Assembly (NCBI RefSeq): GCF_041052385.1
Contig: NZ_CP163439.1
Coordinates: 3,027,001-3,091,000 of the forward strand
Direction: 5' to 3'
Source: Streptomyces sp. R28
Lineage (GTDB): Bacteria; Actinomycetota; Actinomycetes; Streptomycetales; Streptomycetaceae
Length of the DNA: 64,000 bases
Position 1 is the first letter of the stretch. Every line of letters starts with the position of its first letter. Position numbers and translations under genes: made by a program. Under the pieces are notes generated by a model. The model had not been told where the DNA came from. It was given only the letters and a program-made list of their open reading frames with translations, and ran no database searches. Positions 55,729 through 64,000 of the stretch are shown here, piece after piece.

Positions 55729-56331
55729 ATGGACGCCGTACGTGTCGCGTTGTTGCGCGAAGTGCTCGCCGGAACCGAGTGGTTGGGTGCCACCCGGCAG
55801 TTCGCGGGGGCGCTGCGGTCGTCGGCGGTCACGCACGGGGGCGGGCTGCTGCTGGTCGGCACGCCGGAGTACGAGCCGTGGCATCTGGCGGCCCATCTCG
55901 TGGACGAGGCCGCGTGGTCCGGGACGCCGGAGCTCGCCCCGACACTCGTACGGCATGACGCGCGCGCCTCGGATCCGGCGCATCTGGCGGTCGGCCTGGG
56001 GCGGTTGGCGGCGGCGCGGCGTGGGGAGACGCTGCTGGTGGTGTCGCCGGCCGAGCCCGGGGCGCCGCTCCTGGAGCGGGTGCACGACGTCCGGCGGGCC
56101 GGGGCGACGGTGCTGGCGCTCGGCGCCGGCGAGGGAGAGCTGTCCGCCATGGCCCACGAGACGCTGGCCGTCCCGGAGGGCGCGGAGCTGGACCTGGACA
56201 CCGTGCAGCACCTGGTCAGCGCGGCCGCCGGCGAGAACGCGGTGCCGTCGCCGAGGGGACGCCGCCGCTTGCGGGACCGGCTGGCCCGCCTGGCGGAGTC
56301 GTTGACGGCGCCGCCACCTGCGCGCTGGTGA
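55729..56331 (+). CDS. Conserved actinomycete protein of unknown function
   Basis: A 200-residue soluble protein. The central part (TLLVVSPAEPGAPLLERVHD and VRRAGATVLALGAGEGELS) alternates strands and helices like a SIS sugar-phosphate-binding fold, and ends with a long helix-breaking tail. No catalytic motif is evident. It has no obvious ribosome site; the ATG is preceded by AGGATGCGGTCGC. It lies between the divergent sialidase and an MFS gene, 82 bases before the latter. The SIS-like reading would fit with sugar metabolism beside a sialidase, but is uncertain. Confidence 0.7.
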   Translation: MDAVRVALLREVLAGTEWLGATRQFAGALRSSAVTHGGGLLLVGTPEYEPWHLAAHLVDEAAWSGTPELAPTLVRHDARASDPAHLAVGLGRLAAARRGETLLVVSPAEPGAPLLERVHDVRRAGATVLALGAGEGELSAMAHETLAVPEGAELDLDTVQHLVSAAAGENAVPSPRGRRRLRDRLARLAESLTAPPPARW

Positions 56332-56413
56332 CCTGGCCGGGACCCGCCCCCGCCGCGCCCCCGCGCACAAATCCGCTTGCCTCCGGCACCGCCCCACCCG
56401 AGCATGACCCGAC

Positions 56414-57781
56414 GTGACGGACGACTCCCCCACCGCTGCCCCAGCTCCCCCTCCCCCGCGCCCTCCCCTTCCCTCCCGCCTCCGTGCCGTACTCCCCGAC
56501 CTCGCCCCCTGGCGGGCCTCCGCCGACTTCCGGAGGCTGTGGCTGGCGGGCCTGATCTCCTCCTTCGGCAGCTTCCTGACGTTCGTCGCGCTGCCGGTGC
56601 AGATCAAGGAGCTGACCGGGTCCGCCGCGGCCGTCGGGGCGATCGGGGCCGTGGAGCTGGTGCCGTTGATCGTGTTCGGGCTGTACGGCGGTGCGCTCGC
56701 CGACGCGCTCGACAAGCGGAAGCTGATCGTGCGGACGGAGGCCGGGCAGGCGGTGCTGAGCGCGGCGCTGCTGGTCAACGCGCTGCTGCCGACCCCCACC
56801 GTCTGGCCCCTGTACGTCGTCGCCGCCCTGTCCTCGGCCCTCGTCTCGGTCCAGCGCCCCGCCCTGGACGCCCTGTTGCCCCGGATCGTGGCCCACGACC
56901 ACCTCCCGGCCGCCGCCTCGCTGAACGCACTGCGCTGGCAGGTCGGCGGTGTCGCGGGCCCGGCCCTGGCCGGCGTGGTCGTCGCGTACGCGGGGCTCGG
57001 CTGGGCCTACGGCGCGGACCTGCTGACCTTCGTCGTCTCCGTCCTGCTCACGCTCGGCATCGCCGCCTCCCCCGCCTCCCACGAAGCCGCGAAGCCGTCC
57101 CTCAAGGCGATCACCGAGGGCGCCCGGTACGCCTGGAGCCGCAAGGAGCTGCTGGGCACCTACGTCATCGACATCGCGGCGATGCTCTTCGCGATGCCGC
57201 TCGCCGTACTGCCGTTCCTCGCGGACGAGTTGGACGCGCCCTGGGCGCTCGGCCTGATGTACGCCGCCGTCCCGGCCGGGGCCATGCTGGTGAGCCTGAC
57301 GAGCGGCTGGACCTCGCGGGTGCACCGGCACGGGCGGGTCGTGGTGCTGTCGGCGGCCCTGTGGGGTACGGCGATCGCGGCCGCCGGCGTCTCCCGGAAC
57401 ATCTGGCTGGTGCTGCTGTTCCTCACCCTCGGCGGGGCCGCCGACATGGTCAGCGGCATCTTCCGCGGGGTGATGTGGAACCAGACGATCCCGGACGAGC
57501 TGCGCGGCCGGCTCGCCGGGATCGAGCTGCTGTCGTACTCGGTCGGCCCGCAGCTCGGCCAGACCTATCTGGGCGGCGTGGCCGCCTGGCGGGGCGTACG
57601 GACGTCCATCTGGTCGGGCGGGCTGCTGTGCGTGGGCGCGGTGGGGCTGCTGGCGCTGTGCCTGCCGAAGCTCATGACGTACGACGCGCGGACGAACGAG
57701 CACGCGGTACGGCTGCGGGAGCAGCGGGCGGCGGCAGCGGGAGCAGCAGCCGCACCGGCTCCGGCGTCGGCGGAGGGTTGA
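56414..57781 (+). CDS. MFS exporter, EntS-like (MFS_3)
   Basis: A 455-residue transporter beginning at GTG with a Pro-rich cytoplasmic lead (about 30 residues) and 12 helices. The pattern FRRLWLAGLISSFGSFLTFV, ALADALDKRKLIVRTE (motif A) and LNALRWQVGGVAGPALAGVV is that of the MFS_3 branch, which includes enterobactin exporter EntS and macrolide pumps. The substrate is unknown; the iron-related genes 1-6 kb downstream make a siderophore possible but no biosynthesis is present. No ribosome site is obvious. Confidence 0.9.
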   Translation: MTDDSPTAAPAPPPPRPPLPSRLRAVLPDLAPWRASADFRRLWLAGLISSFGSFLTFVALPVQIKELTGSAAAVGAIGAVELVPLIVFGLYGGALADALDKRKLIVRTEAGQAVLSAALLVNALLPTPTVWPLYVVAALSSALVSVQRPALDALLPRIVAHDHLPAAASLNALRWQVGGVAGPALAGVVVAYAGLGWAYGADLLTFVVSVLLTLGIAASPASHEAAKPSLKAITEGARYAWSRKELLGTYVIDIAAMLFAMPLAVLPFLADELDAPWALGLMYAAVPAGAMLVSLTSGWTSRVHRHGRVVVLSAALWGTAIAAAGVSRNIWLVLLFLTLGGAADMVSGIFRGVMWNQTIPDELRGRLAGIELLSYSVGPQLGQTYLGGVAAWRGVRTSIWSGGLLCVGAVGLLALCLPKLMTYDARTNEHAVRLREQRAAAAGAAAAPAPASAEG

Positions 57782-58012
57782 TCAGTCGTCGTCCGCCGGA
57801 CCCGCCGGGGCGTCGTGCCACCGGGGGTCGTTCTCCCACTCGAGGTTGCGTTCCCGCGCGAGGTCCATCGCCTGCTGGGCCTCCTGCCGGCTGGCGTAGG
57901 GCCCGAACCGGTCCTTGGCCGGGCACTCCGGCCCCTCCTCGACCTTCTTGTGTACGAGGCAGTAGTACCACTCGCCGGGTTTCCCGACCGTGCGCTTCTT
58001 GAACAAGGCCAT
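57782..58012 (-). CDS. Small conserved protein, SPOR-like
   Basis: A 76-residue soluble protein starting at ATG 58012 with GAGAGGAG before it. It reads [20 protein letters not shown], with two Cys spaced for a possible disulphide or metal site, then [23 protein letters not shown], a stretch like SPOR-type folds, and an acidic tail. It diverges from the methionine aminopeptidase gene with 58 bases between them; I recall the same arrangement in other streptomycetes. No function is known. Confidence 0.85.
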   Translation of the reverse strand: MALFKKRTVGKPGEWYYCLVHKKVEEGPECPAKDRFGPYASRQEAQQAMDLARERNLEWENDPRWHDAPAGPADDD

Positions 58013-58070
58013 GAGCGGCTCCTCTCGCCACCGACATGTTCCCCCATGCCCGCTGGTTAGACTCGCTGGC

Positions 58071-58928
58071 ATGTCTGGCCAGTCGCTGCTCGTTCCAGGG
58101 GAGCTGTCTCCCACCCGTTCCGTGCCCGGAAACATCCGTCGCCCCGAGTATGTCGGCAAGCCCGCGCCGACGCCTTATACCGGGCCGGAGGTGCAGACCC
58201 CGGAGACCGTCGAGGCGATGCGGGTCGCCGGCCGTATCGCCGCGCGGGCGATGGCCGAGGCGGCGAAGCTGATCGCGCCCGGCGTCACGACGGACGAGCT
58301 GGACAAGGTGGCGCACGAGTACATGTGCGACCACGGCGCCTACCCCTCCACGCTCGGCTACCGCAACTTCCCCAAGTCCCTGTGCACGAGCGTCAACGAG
58401 GTGATCTGCCACGGGATCCCGGACTCCACGGTCCTGCGCGACGGCGACATCATCAACCTCGATGTGACGGCGTACATCGGCGGGGTGCACGGCGACAACA
58501 ACGCCACGTACCTGGTGGGTGACGTGGACGAGGAGAGCCGCCTGCTGGTGGAGCGCACCCGCGAGTCCCTGAACCGGGCGATCAAGGCGGTCAAGCCGGG
58601 CCGCCAGATCAACATCATCGGCCGCGTGATCGAGTCGTACGCCAAGCGCTTCGGCTACGGCGTGGTCCGCGACTTCACGGGCCACGGCATCAACTCGTCG
58701 TTCCACTCGGGCCTGATCATCCCGCACTACGACAGCCCGCACGCGACGACGGTGATCCAGCCCGGCATGACCTTCACGATCGAGCCGATGCTGACGCTGG
58801 GCACGCACGAGTACGACATGTGGGACGACGGCTGGACCGTCGTCACGAAGGACCGCAAGCGCACGGCGCAGTTCGAGCACACGCTGGTGGTGACGGAGAC
58901 GGGGGCGGAGATCCTGACCCTGCCGTGA
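58071..58928 (+). CDS. map: Methionine aminopeptidase, type I
   Basis: A 285-residue cytoplasmic metalloenzyme that removes initiator Met from new proteins. The ATG at 58071 lacks a ribosome site, and a TAGACT -10-like box lies only nine bases upstream, so the mRNA is probably leaderless. The five metal ligands are visible: Asp in [10 protein letters not shown], Asp in HGDNNATY, His in [10 protein letters not shown], Glu in FTIEPML and Glu in AQFEHTLVV. The N-terminal extension of about 40 residues ([20 protein letters not shown]) is that of the actinobacterial MetAP1 class that may bind the ribosome. A terminator with a U-run follows. Confidence 0.97.
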   Translation: MSGQSLLVPGELSPTRSVPGNIRRPEYVGKPAPTPYTGPEVQTPETVEAMRVAGRIAARAMAEAAKLIAPGVTTDELDKVAHEYMCDHGAYPSTLGYRNFPKSLCTSVNEVICHGIPDSTVLRDGDIINLDVTAYIGGVHGDNNATYLVGDVDEESRLLVERTRESLNRAIKAVKPGRQINIIGRVIESYAKRFGYGVVRDFTGHGINSSFHSGLIIPHYDSPHATTVIQPGMTFTIEPMLTLGTHEYDMWDDGWTVVTKDRKRTAQFEHTLVVTETGAEILTLP

Positions 58929-58969
58929 TCATCGGTCACCCGATCACCGATCACATCGCCGATCACTGA

Positions 58970-58990
58970 GCCCGCCCTGCCAGGGCGGGC
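58970..58990 (+). terminator. Rho-independent terminator of map
   Basis: GCCCGCCCTG (58970-58979) and CAGGGCGGGC (58981-58990) followed by TTTCTCTT, one of the few hairpins here with a T-run. Confidence 0.88.
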
Positions 58991-59037
58991 TTTCTCTTGT
59001 AGTCTTTTACCGACAGAGTGTCGGCAAGCCTATTGAC

Positions 59038-59056
59038 TTAGGTTAGCCTTACCTTA
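59038..59056. promoter_or_regulatory. Iron box (DmdR/IdeR) before the haem oxygenase gene
   Basis: TTAGGTTAGCCTTACCTTA closely matches the 19-base actinobacterial iron-box consensus (TTAGGTTAGGCTCACCTAA). It ends 13 bases before the start, so iron-loaded repressor would block transcription. Confidence 0.88.
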
Positions 59057-59069
59057 GAGGATATGGCTC

Positions 59070-59717
59070 ATGGACTCCTTCTCGACACTCATCCGCACGG
59101 CGTCCCATGAACAGCACGTGGAGGCCGAGACCTCGACGTTCATGAGCGACCTGCTCGGCGGACGGCTCGGCGTCGACGCGTACGCGCGCTACACCGAGCA
59201 GCTGTGGTTCGTGTACGAGGCACTGGAGGCCGGGGCCGAGCGGCTGGCGTCGGATCCGGTGGCGGGGCCCTTCATCCGGCCGGAGCTGTTCCGGTTGCCG
59301 GCACTGGAGCGGGACCTGGCGCATCTGCGGGGTCCGCGCTGGCGGGCGGGGCTGTCGGCGCTCCCCGCGACGCGGGCGTATGCGGACCGGGTGCGCGAGT
59401 GCGCCGGGCGCTGGCCGGGCGGCTATGTCGCCCACCACTACACCCGCTACCTCGGCGACCTCTCCGGCGGCCAGATCATCCGCGACAAGGCGGAGAAGAC
59501 CTGGGGTTTCGCACGCAAGGGCGACGGGGTCCGCTTCTACGTCTTCGAGGAGATCTCCAACCCGGCGGCGTTCAAGCGCAGTTACCGCGAACTGCTGGAC
59601 GCGGTGCACGCCGACGACCTGGAGAAGCAGCGGATCGTGGCGGAGTGCAAGAGGGCGTTCGCGCTGAACACGGCGGTGTTCGGGGCGTTGGGCGAGGAGT
59701 TCCCGCTGTCGGCGTGA
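59070..59717 (+). CDS. hmuO: Haem oxygenase
   Basis: A 215-residue soluble enzyme that opens haem to biliverdin, CO and iron. The proximal His lies in the N-terminal helix (ASHEQHVEAETS), and the distal helix has the conserved flexible glycines LGDLSGGQII. The length and helical pattern match HmuO/HO. GAGGA precedes the ATG, and an iron box overlaps the promoter, so the gene should be on under iron starvation. With a broken haem-ABC ATPase gene 1.7 kb downstream, haem import must rely on other genes. Confidence 0.95.
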   Translation: MDSFSTLIRTASHEQHVEAETSTFMSDLLGGRLGVDAYARYTEQLWFVYEALEAGAERLASDPVAGPFIRPELFRLPALERDLAHLRGPRWRAGLSALPATRAYADRVRECAGRWPGGYVAHHYTRYLGDLSGGQIIRDKAEKTWGFARKGDGVRFYVFEEISNPAAFKRSYRELLDAVHADDLEKQRIVAECKRAFALNTAVFGALGEEFPLSA

Positions 59718-59735
59718 GGCCGGGCGCCGCCGTCC

Positions 59736-60536
59736 TCACCACAGGGGCCGCACACCACCGGCGTCCGTCTTCCAGGTGTCCCGCGCGGTACGCAGCCCGG
59801 CATCGGCCCGAGCCCGTACGGTACGCGCGCGCTCCCTGGCCTTGTCGAGCGCGGGGCGGCCGCCCTCCTCGGCCTTCGCCAGGTCGGCCTCGGCCTGCCT
59901 GATCTCCGCGACGAGTTCGGCATCGCGGCGCTGCAGGTCCCGACAGAACTCCTCGTGCTGCACCACCTGGTTGTGGATCGCCTCGACCAGGGCGTCCGCG
60001 GCGATCTCCTGGTGCCGGGGGTACGGCTGACTTCGCCTGGTGCCGTCGGGCCGGGTCACCCGGAGGTAGACGTGGTCCTGGGAGTGATCGAGTTTCACGG
60101 TGACGCCGGCCAGCGGCAACCGCTCGTCGACCGCTTTGCGGGGCTCACCCTGCCCTTCGGCGGCCTCCTCCTTCAGGAACAACAGCTCGTGCTCGAGCAG
60201 CCCCAACGGCCACAGCCACAGCTCCGGCTTCACCTCTTGGCCCGAGCCCTGCCGGGCCAGCTCCTCCCGTGCCCTGCCCAGTTCCTGAACACGCAGCCGG
60301 AAGGGCTCGATGCCGTCCGCGAAGCCGCGTTCGGCCTCCGCGACGATGTGGTCGGCCGTCTCCCTGCCCTTCCGCCGAGCTCTGCGCGCCTTGGCCAGCG
60401 CCTGCCGCTCCGGGCGGTGCTTGGAGTCGGGCCGACCGTACCGCCACTTGCTCGGCACAAACGGATAGTGGGCGTACCACGCGACGAACCCGCCCACGAC
60501 GACGCCGACCAACAGCAGCGCGACCCAGCCGCCCAC
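59736..60536 (-). CDS. Membrane-anchored coiled-coil protein
   Basis: A 266-residue protein starting at GTG 60536 with AGGGGGGAA before it. One membrane helix lies at residues 3-19 (GWVALLLVGVVVGGFVAWY), then basic and charged helices (KARRARRKGRETADHIVAEA), a beta-rich section in the middle (VTVKLDHSQDHVYLRV), and a long heptad-rich helix at about 195-260 (LQRRDAELVAEIRQAEADLA). No family is recognised. It converges on the haem oxygenase gene with 18 bases between stops and follows the PhzF gene on the same strand. Confidence 0.8.
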   Translation of the reverse strand: MGGWVALLLVGVVVGGFVAWYAHYPFVPSKWRYGRPDSKHRPERQALAKARRARRKGRETADHIVAEAERGFADGIEPFRLRVQELGRAREELARQGSGQEVKPELWLWPLGLLEHELLFLKEEAAEGQGEPRKAVDERLPLAGVTVKLDHSQDHVYLRVTRPDGTRRSQPYPRHQEIAADALVEAIHNQVVQHEEFCRDLQRRDAELVAEIRQAEADLAKAEEGGRPALDKARERARTVRARADAGLRTARDTWKTDAGGVRPLW

Positions 60537-60603
60537 GGTTCCCCCCTGCGCCCACCCCGACAACGGGCCCAGTGTGGCGGCATCCCGCAGCCCGCACCAG
60601 GTG

Positions 60604-61248
60604 TCAGCGCTCCAGGACCACGCGCCCGCCGACCTCGACCCACCCTCCGGGCTGCGGTGCCGTGAGGATCTGGGACCCGGCCCCCTGCGTGATGTTGAGG
60701 GCGCGTCCCAGGCGGTCGGTGAGCAGCAGTGCCGCCGCGCCGGTCGCCTCGTCCTCCTCGATGCCGTCGTCACGGCCGGGGAAGCCGCGGGCCCGGATAC
60801 GTCCGCCCGCCTCGTCCTCCCACGCCCAGGCGTAGATCCACTCACCGAGTGGCGGTACGTCCAGGTCGTCCACTTCGGCCGGGGTCGCGTACTGCCGCAG
60901 GGTGCGCGGCGGGGCCCACTCGGCCCGCGCCTCGATCCAACTGAACTCCCCGTCCAGCCGCGCGCCCACCACGCCCGCCGGTGTGACCAGTTCGGGCACG
61001 TCGAGCAGCCAGGCCGTACCGACACAAGGGTGACCGGCGAAGGGCAGGCGCAGGGTCGGCGTGTAGATGTCGATGACCCCGCGCTCGGGGTCGTCCACGA
61101 ACACGGTCTCGCTGAAACCGAGCTTCTCGGCGAACGCCTGCCGGTCGCTCCGCTCAGGGATCACGGAGCCCTCGCGGACGACGCCGAGTTCGTTGCCGTA
61201 TCCGCCGGTCGGCCCGCAGAAGACGCGGAGGACGTCGTAGTCAGTCAC
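60604..61248 (-). CDS. PhzF-family protein
   Basis: A 214-residue enzyme of the PhzF/diaminopimelate-epimerase fold, starting at GTG 61248. Motifs: VFCGPTGGYGNELGVV, KLGFSETVFVDDPE (active-site Glu) and LRLPFAGHPCVGTAWLL, the hallmark AGHP. The C-terminal half is shorter than in PhzF itself (about 280 residues), and the end has DEATGAAALLLTDRLGR and ITQGAGSQI. Family members isomerise amino-acid-like substrates; no phenazine genes are nearby. A remnant coding frame ends over its start, so it was once the second gene of an operon. Confidence 0.88.
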   Translation of the reverse strand: MTDYDVLRVFCGPTGGYGNELGVVREGSVIPERSDRQAFAEKLGFSETVFVDDPERGVIDIYTPTLRLPFAGHPCVGTAWLLDVPELVTPAGVVGARLDGEFSWIEARAEWAPPRTLRQYATPAEVDDLDVPPLGEWIYAWAWEDEAGGRIRARGFPGRDDGIEEDEATGAAALLLTDRLGRALNITQGAGSQILTAPQPGGWVEVGGRVVLER

Positions 61249-61405
61249 GGGGGAATTGAAACATCACGAGGGCGGCGAGGTCGTCCCAGGTGGGGGCGGC
61301 GCCGGGGAGCGGCAGGAAGCACATCGGACGCACGGCGCAGGGAAGCGAGGCGATCGCGTCGGCGTACACCCGTCCCTCCCCGGCCCAGTCTCGCGGGCAC
61401 CCCCG
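61241..61405 (-). pseudogene. 3' remnant of an unknown gene upstream of phzF
   Basis: A minus-strand frame ending at 61241 overlaps the PhzF start by eight bases, as in a translationally coupled operon. Its last 45 codons read EGRVYADAIASLPCAVRPM and PTWDDLAALVMFQFPRD, with good codon bias. Farther upstream the frame runs antisense into the haem-ABC ruin. It looks like the C-terminus of a lost gene cut by the same deletion, but I do not recognise the family. Confidence 0.35.
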
Positions 61406-61414
61406 CAACCGACA

Positions 61415-61767
61415 ACAATCCCTCCTCGCCGGGTCGCGCTCGCCCGGGTGCTGGCTCAGCGGGCGCCCCTGCTGCTGCTCGACGAGTCGACGGCGGCCCT
61501 CGACCTCAAGCACCAGGAACTGGTGCTGCGGCTGTGCCGGGAGCGGGCGCGGGCCGGGGACGCGGTGGTGGTCGCACTCCACGACCTGGGGCTCGCGGCG
61601 TACGCGCACCGGGTCGCCGTCCTGCGCGGCGGGCGGGTCGCGCGGACGGGCCGCCCGCCGAGGTCTTCTCCGAGCGGATGCCGTCGGAGGTGCGCGACCA
61701 GCCGGTCGAAGTGCTTTCGCATCCTCGAACGGGAGGCCTATTGGTGACCCCACTACGAAACCTTTGA
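61415..61767 (+). pseudogene. Haem-ABC ATPase (hmuV-like) ruin
   Basis: The C-terminal third of an importer ATPase of the HmuV/FecE type. From 61427 to 61651 the frame reads RRVALARVLAQRAPLLLLD and ESTAALDLKHQELVLRLCR, then VVVALHDLGLAAYAHRVAVL and RGGRV: end of the signature region, Walker B and the H-loop. After a one-base shift near 61650 another frame gives PPAEVFSERMPSEVRDQPVE and VLSHPRTGGLLV to the stop at 61767. Walker A and the signature Ser-Gly-Gly are absent, and the usual LDEPTAALD is LDESTAALD. The gene is not functional. It is likely the leftover of a haem-uptake operon near efeOB. Confidence 0.75.
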
Positions 61768-61825
61768 CTTTCCTTTGACCTTTCCATGGGCACGTTTTTG
61801 GCCACTTAGGCGATCCTTATCTGCG

Positions 61826-61844
61826 TTAGGCAAGCCTCACCTTG
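61826..61844. promoter_or_regulatory. Iron box before efeO
   Basis: TTAGGCAAGCCTCACCTTG matches the iron-box consensus at most positions. It lies 52 bases before the efeO start, so efeOB should be derepressed at low iron. Confidence 0.85.
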
Positions 61845-61895
61845 CTTCAATGTGAGGCCCGTCACGCACACTTTCGGCCATCTCCTGGAGCCTTC

Positions 61896-63038
61896 ATGCG
61901 AGCCAGACTCTCCGTCACCACTGCCATAGCCACAGCCGCGGCTCTGGCCGCCGTCACGGGGTGCACCGAGAAGGGCAGCTCGGCGGGTGGTGACCGGGTC
62001 ATCAACGTGACCGCGACGGACGACAAGTGCGAGGTGTCGAAGAAGGAGTTCCCGGCCGGCCACGTCGAACTCGCCATCGAGAACAAGGGCTCCAAGGTCA
62101 CCGAGGTCTACGTCCTCTTCCCGGACGACCGCATCGTCACCGAGCGCGAGAACATCGGCCCCGGCACCAAGCAGACCGTCACCGCCGAGGTGAAGGCGGG
62201 CGAGTACACCATCGCCTGCAAGCCCGGCATGAAGGGCGACGGCATCCGGCAGACCGTCAAGGCCACCGGCAAGGGCACGGCCGCCAAGCGTGACCCGCGC
62301 CTCGACAAGGCCGTCGCCGCCTACCGCGAGTACGCGCAGGCGCAGGCCGACGAGACGCTGCCGAAGGCGGAGGCGTTCGCCAAGGCCGTCAAGGACGGCG
62401 ACCTCGAGGCCGCGAAGAAGGCGTACGCCCCCTCCCGTATGGGCTGGGAGCGCACTGAGCCGGTCGCCGAGTCCTTCGGCGACATCGACCCGAAGGTCGA
62501 CTTCCGCGAGGACGGTCTGGAGCCCGGCCAGAAGTGGACCGGCTGGCACCGGCTGGAGAAGTCCCTCTGGCAGGGCAAGAAGATCACCGCTGAGGACAAG
62601 ACCCTCGCCGACCAGCTCGTCACCGACCTGAAGAACTGGCAGGAGCGGGTCGGCAAGGCCGAGATCACCCCGACCTCCATGGCCAACGGCGCCAAGGAGC
62701 TCCTCGACGAGGTCGCCACCGGCAAGGTCACCGGCGAGGAGGAGCGCTACTCGCACACCGACCTCGTCGACTTCAAGGCCAACGTCGAGGGCGCCGAGAA
62801 GGCCTACGAGCTGCTGAAGCCCGTCGCCAAGGAGAACGACCCGGCGCTGGTCACCGAGCTCGACAAGCAGTTCGCAGGGCTGAACACGCTGCTCGACAAG
62901 TACCGGGCGGACAAGTCGTCGTACGACTTCACCTCGTACGACAAGGTCGGCGACGCCGATCGCAAGGACCTGTCGGACGGCGTCAACTCCCTCGCGGAGC
63001 CGCTGTCCAAGCTCGCCGCAGCCGTTGTCGTGAAGTAG
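61896..63038 (+). CDS. efeO: Iron-uptake lipoprotein EfeO
   Basis: A 380-residue lipoprotein of the EfeUOB ferrous/ferric iron system. The ATG at 61896 has TGGAG five bases before. The lipobox is AAVTGC. An N-terminal cupredoxin-like domain (about 30-125) has CEVSKKEFPAGHVELAIENK and AGEYTIACKPGMKGDG. The C-terminal M75 imelysin domain carries the metal-binding GxHxxE motif (TGWHRLEKSLW). It binds iron outside the membrane with EfeB and passes it to a permease. efeU is not found between efeO and the iron box; it may lie elsewhere. It is followed after 22 bases by efeB. Confidence 0.95.
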   Translation: MRARLSVTTAIATAAALAAVTGCTEKGSSAGGDRVINVTATDDKCEVSKKEFPAGHVELAIENKGSKVTEVYVLFPDDRIVTERENIGPGTKQTVTAEVKAGEYTIACKPGMKGDGIRQTVKATGKGTAAKRDPRLDKAVAAYREYAQAQADETLPKAEAFAKAVKDGDLEAAKKAYAPSRMGWERTEPVAESFGDIDPKVDFREDGLEPGQKWTGWHRLEKSLWQGKKITAEDKTLADQLVTDLKNWQERVGKAEITPTSMANGAKELLDEVATGKVTGEEERYSHTDLVDFKANVEGAEKAYELLKPVAKENDPALVTELDKQFAGLNTLLDKYRADKSSYDFTSYDKVGDADRKDLSDGVNSLAEPLSKLAAAVVVK

Positions 63039-63060
63039 CGAGACCCAGGAGAACACGGTC

Positions 63061-64000
63061 ATGACCGACTCTGCCGAAGCCGCGACTTCATCCGAGGCCG
63101 CCGCCCCGTCCCGACGTGCGCTGATCGGCTGGGGCGGTGCCGGGCTCGCGCTCGGTGCCGTCGCGGCCGGCGGTGCCGTGGCGATGACCCGTGACGGCGA
63201 CTCCGCGGGCGACGCCGCCCCGGCCGGCGCCGCGACGGGCGCCGGCATCGCCTTTCACGGGGACCACCAGGCCGGTATCGCCACTCCCGTGCAGGACCGG
63301 CTGCACTTCGCCGCGTTCGACGTGAAGACCGACGACCGCGCCGAGTTCGTGCAGATGCTGAAGGACTGGACGGCCGCCGCGCGCCGGATGACCGCCGGGC
63401 AGGCGGTCGGCGAGGGCGCGTTCGGCGGCCTGGCCGAGGCGCCGCCGGACGACACCGGTGAGGCGGTGGGCCTGAAGCCGTCGCGGCTGACGCTGACGAT
63501 CGGCTTCGGACCGTCCCTGTTCGAGAAGTACGGCGAGGCGTTCGGCATCGCGGACGCCCGCCCCGAAGCCCTCGTCGAGCTGCCGAAGTTCGCTGGCGAC
63601 AACCTCGACAAGAACCGCAGCGGCGGCGACCTGTGCATCCAGGCCTGCGCGGACGACCCGCAGGTCGCCGTGCACGCGATCCGCAACCTGGCCCGGATCG
63701 GCTTCGGCAAGGTCGTCATCAAGTGGTCCCAGCTCGGCTTCGGGAAGACCTCGTCCACGACCCCCGACGAGCAGACCCCGCGCAACCTCATGGGCTTCAA
63801 GGACGGCACCCGCAACATCGCCGGGACGGAGACGGACCGGCTGAAGAAGTTCGTGTGGGTGGACGGGAAGGAGGGTCCCGAGTGGATGGCCGGCGGCTCC
63901 TACCTCGTCGCCCGCCGTATCCGCATGCACATCGAGACCTGGGACCGCACCTCCCTGCAGGAGCAGGAGGACATCATCGGCCGTGACAAGGGCGAGGGCG
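63061..64000 (+). CDS. efeB: Deferrochelatase/peroxidase EfeB (3' partial)
   Basis: The first 313 codons of a Dyp-type haem peroxidase; the end is outside the window. The ATG is preceded by CCAGGAG. A Tat signal is clear: PSRRALIGWGGAGLALGAVA, so the folded haem protein is exported. Family features: RLTLTIGFGPSLFEKYG, LPKFAGDNLDKNRSGGDLCI and the catalytic GxxDG motif in MGFKDGTRN (Asp). The proximal His lies beyond the visible part. With EfeO it oxidises ferrous iron or takes iron from haem for import, and it shares the efeO iron box. Confidence 0.95.
   Translation, partial: MTDSAEAATSSEAAAPSRRALIGWGGAGLALGAVAAGGAVAMTRDGDSAGDAAPAGAATGAGIAFHGDHQAGIATPVQDRLHFAAFDVKTDDRAEFVQMLKDWTAAARRMTAGQAVGEGAFGGLAEAPPDDTGEAVGLKPSRLTLTIGFGPSLFEKYGEAFGIADARPEALVELPKFAGDNLDKNRSGGDLCIQACADDPQVAVHAIRNLARIGFGKVVIKWSQLGFGKTSSTTPDEQTPRNLMGFKDGTRNIAGTETDRLKKFVWVDGKEGPEWMAGGSYLVARRIRMHIETWDRTSLQEQEDIIGRDKGEG

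Noticed and set aside
59736..61025. A longer form of the coiled-coil protein starting at 61025.
   Set aside because: The extra 160 codons overlap the PhzF gene on the same strand; the GTG at 60536 has a ribosome site and starts at the membrane helix.

Overview
The window reads as a stretch of Streptomyces chromosome. Base composition is very GC-rich with G/C-biased third positions, GTG and TTG starts are common, transcripts end in long GC hairpins, and the gene set is typical of the genus: malR-malEFG-aglA, glnE, a glnA2-type glutamine synthetase, an AfsR/SARP regulator, Tat and lipoprotein signals, and DmdR/IdeR-type iron boxes. From memory, the order pullulanase / mal operon / glnE / glnA2 matches the S. 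coelicolor SCO2226-SCO2241 region. I see no tRNA, rRNA, CRISPR array or intact transposase.

Layout. 1-10.5 kb: a truncated LuxR-type response regulator, secreted and membrane proteins, a protein joining a sigma-like cytoplasmic part to a membrane anchor (3579), a di-iron protein + ferredoxin reductase pair with a TetR gene (5.6-8.2 kb), and a receiver-PP2C phosphatase. 10.5-27.1 kb: an alpha-glucan utilisation block with a giant pullulanase, a chimeric glycosidase remnant, two alpha-amylases, alpha-glucosidase aglA, the transporter malEFG and the repressor malR. Shared promoter elements and TGCAAG motifs tie it together, so secreted enzymes would cut starch and pullulan, MalEFG import maltodextrins, AglA hydrolyse them, and MalR control the set. 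27.2-36.6 kb: a PAP2-family membrane protein, a broken amidohydrolase, glnE, small enzymes, a small secreted peptide, glnA2, a ruined flavohaemoglobin gene interrupted by an IS605-like end, and an NsrR-type Fe-S repressor.

36.7-54.5 kb: the DUF3105-DUF305 pair, an S53 peptidase, panB, three drug-export loci (EmrB/QacA-type MFS + TetR, Cmx-type MFS, DrrAB-type ABC), an AfsR-like regulator, a site-2 protease homologue and an F420:NADP reductase. 54.5-64 kb: a cytoplasmic-looking sialidase, an MFS exporter, methionine aminopeptidase, then an iron/haem block: haem oxygenase behind an iron box, a broken haem-ABC ATPase, and efeO-efeB behind a second iron box. efeB runs off the window.

The main surprises are decay and wiring: at least four gene ruins (GH30/GH62 chimera, amidohydrolase, hmp, hmuV-like), an IS200/IS605-type right end with an omega-RNA-like hairpin inside the hmp ruin, a promoter signature shared by three mal-regulon genes, a ferritin-type di-iron protein in an operon with its own reductase, and a sigma-like domain fused to a membrane anchor.
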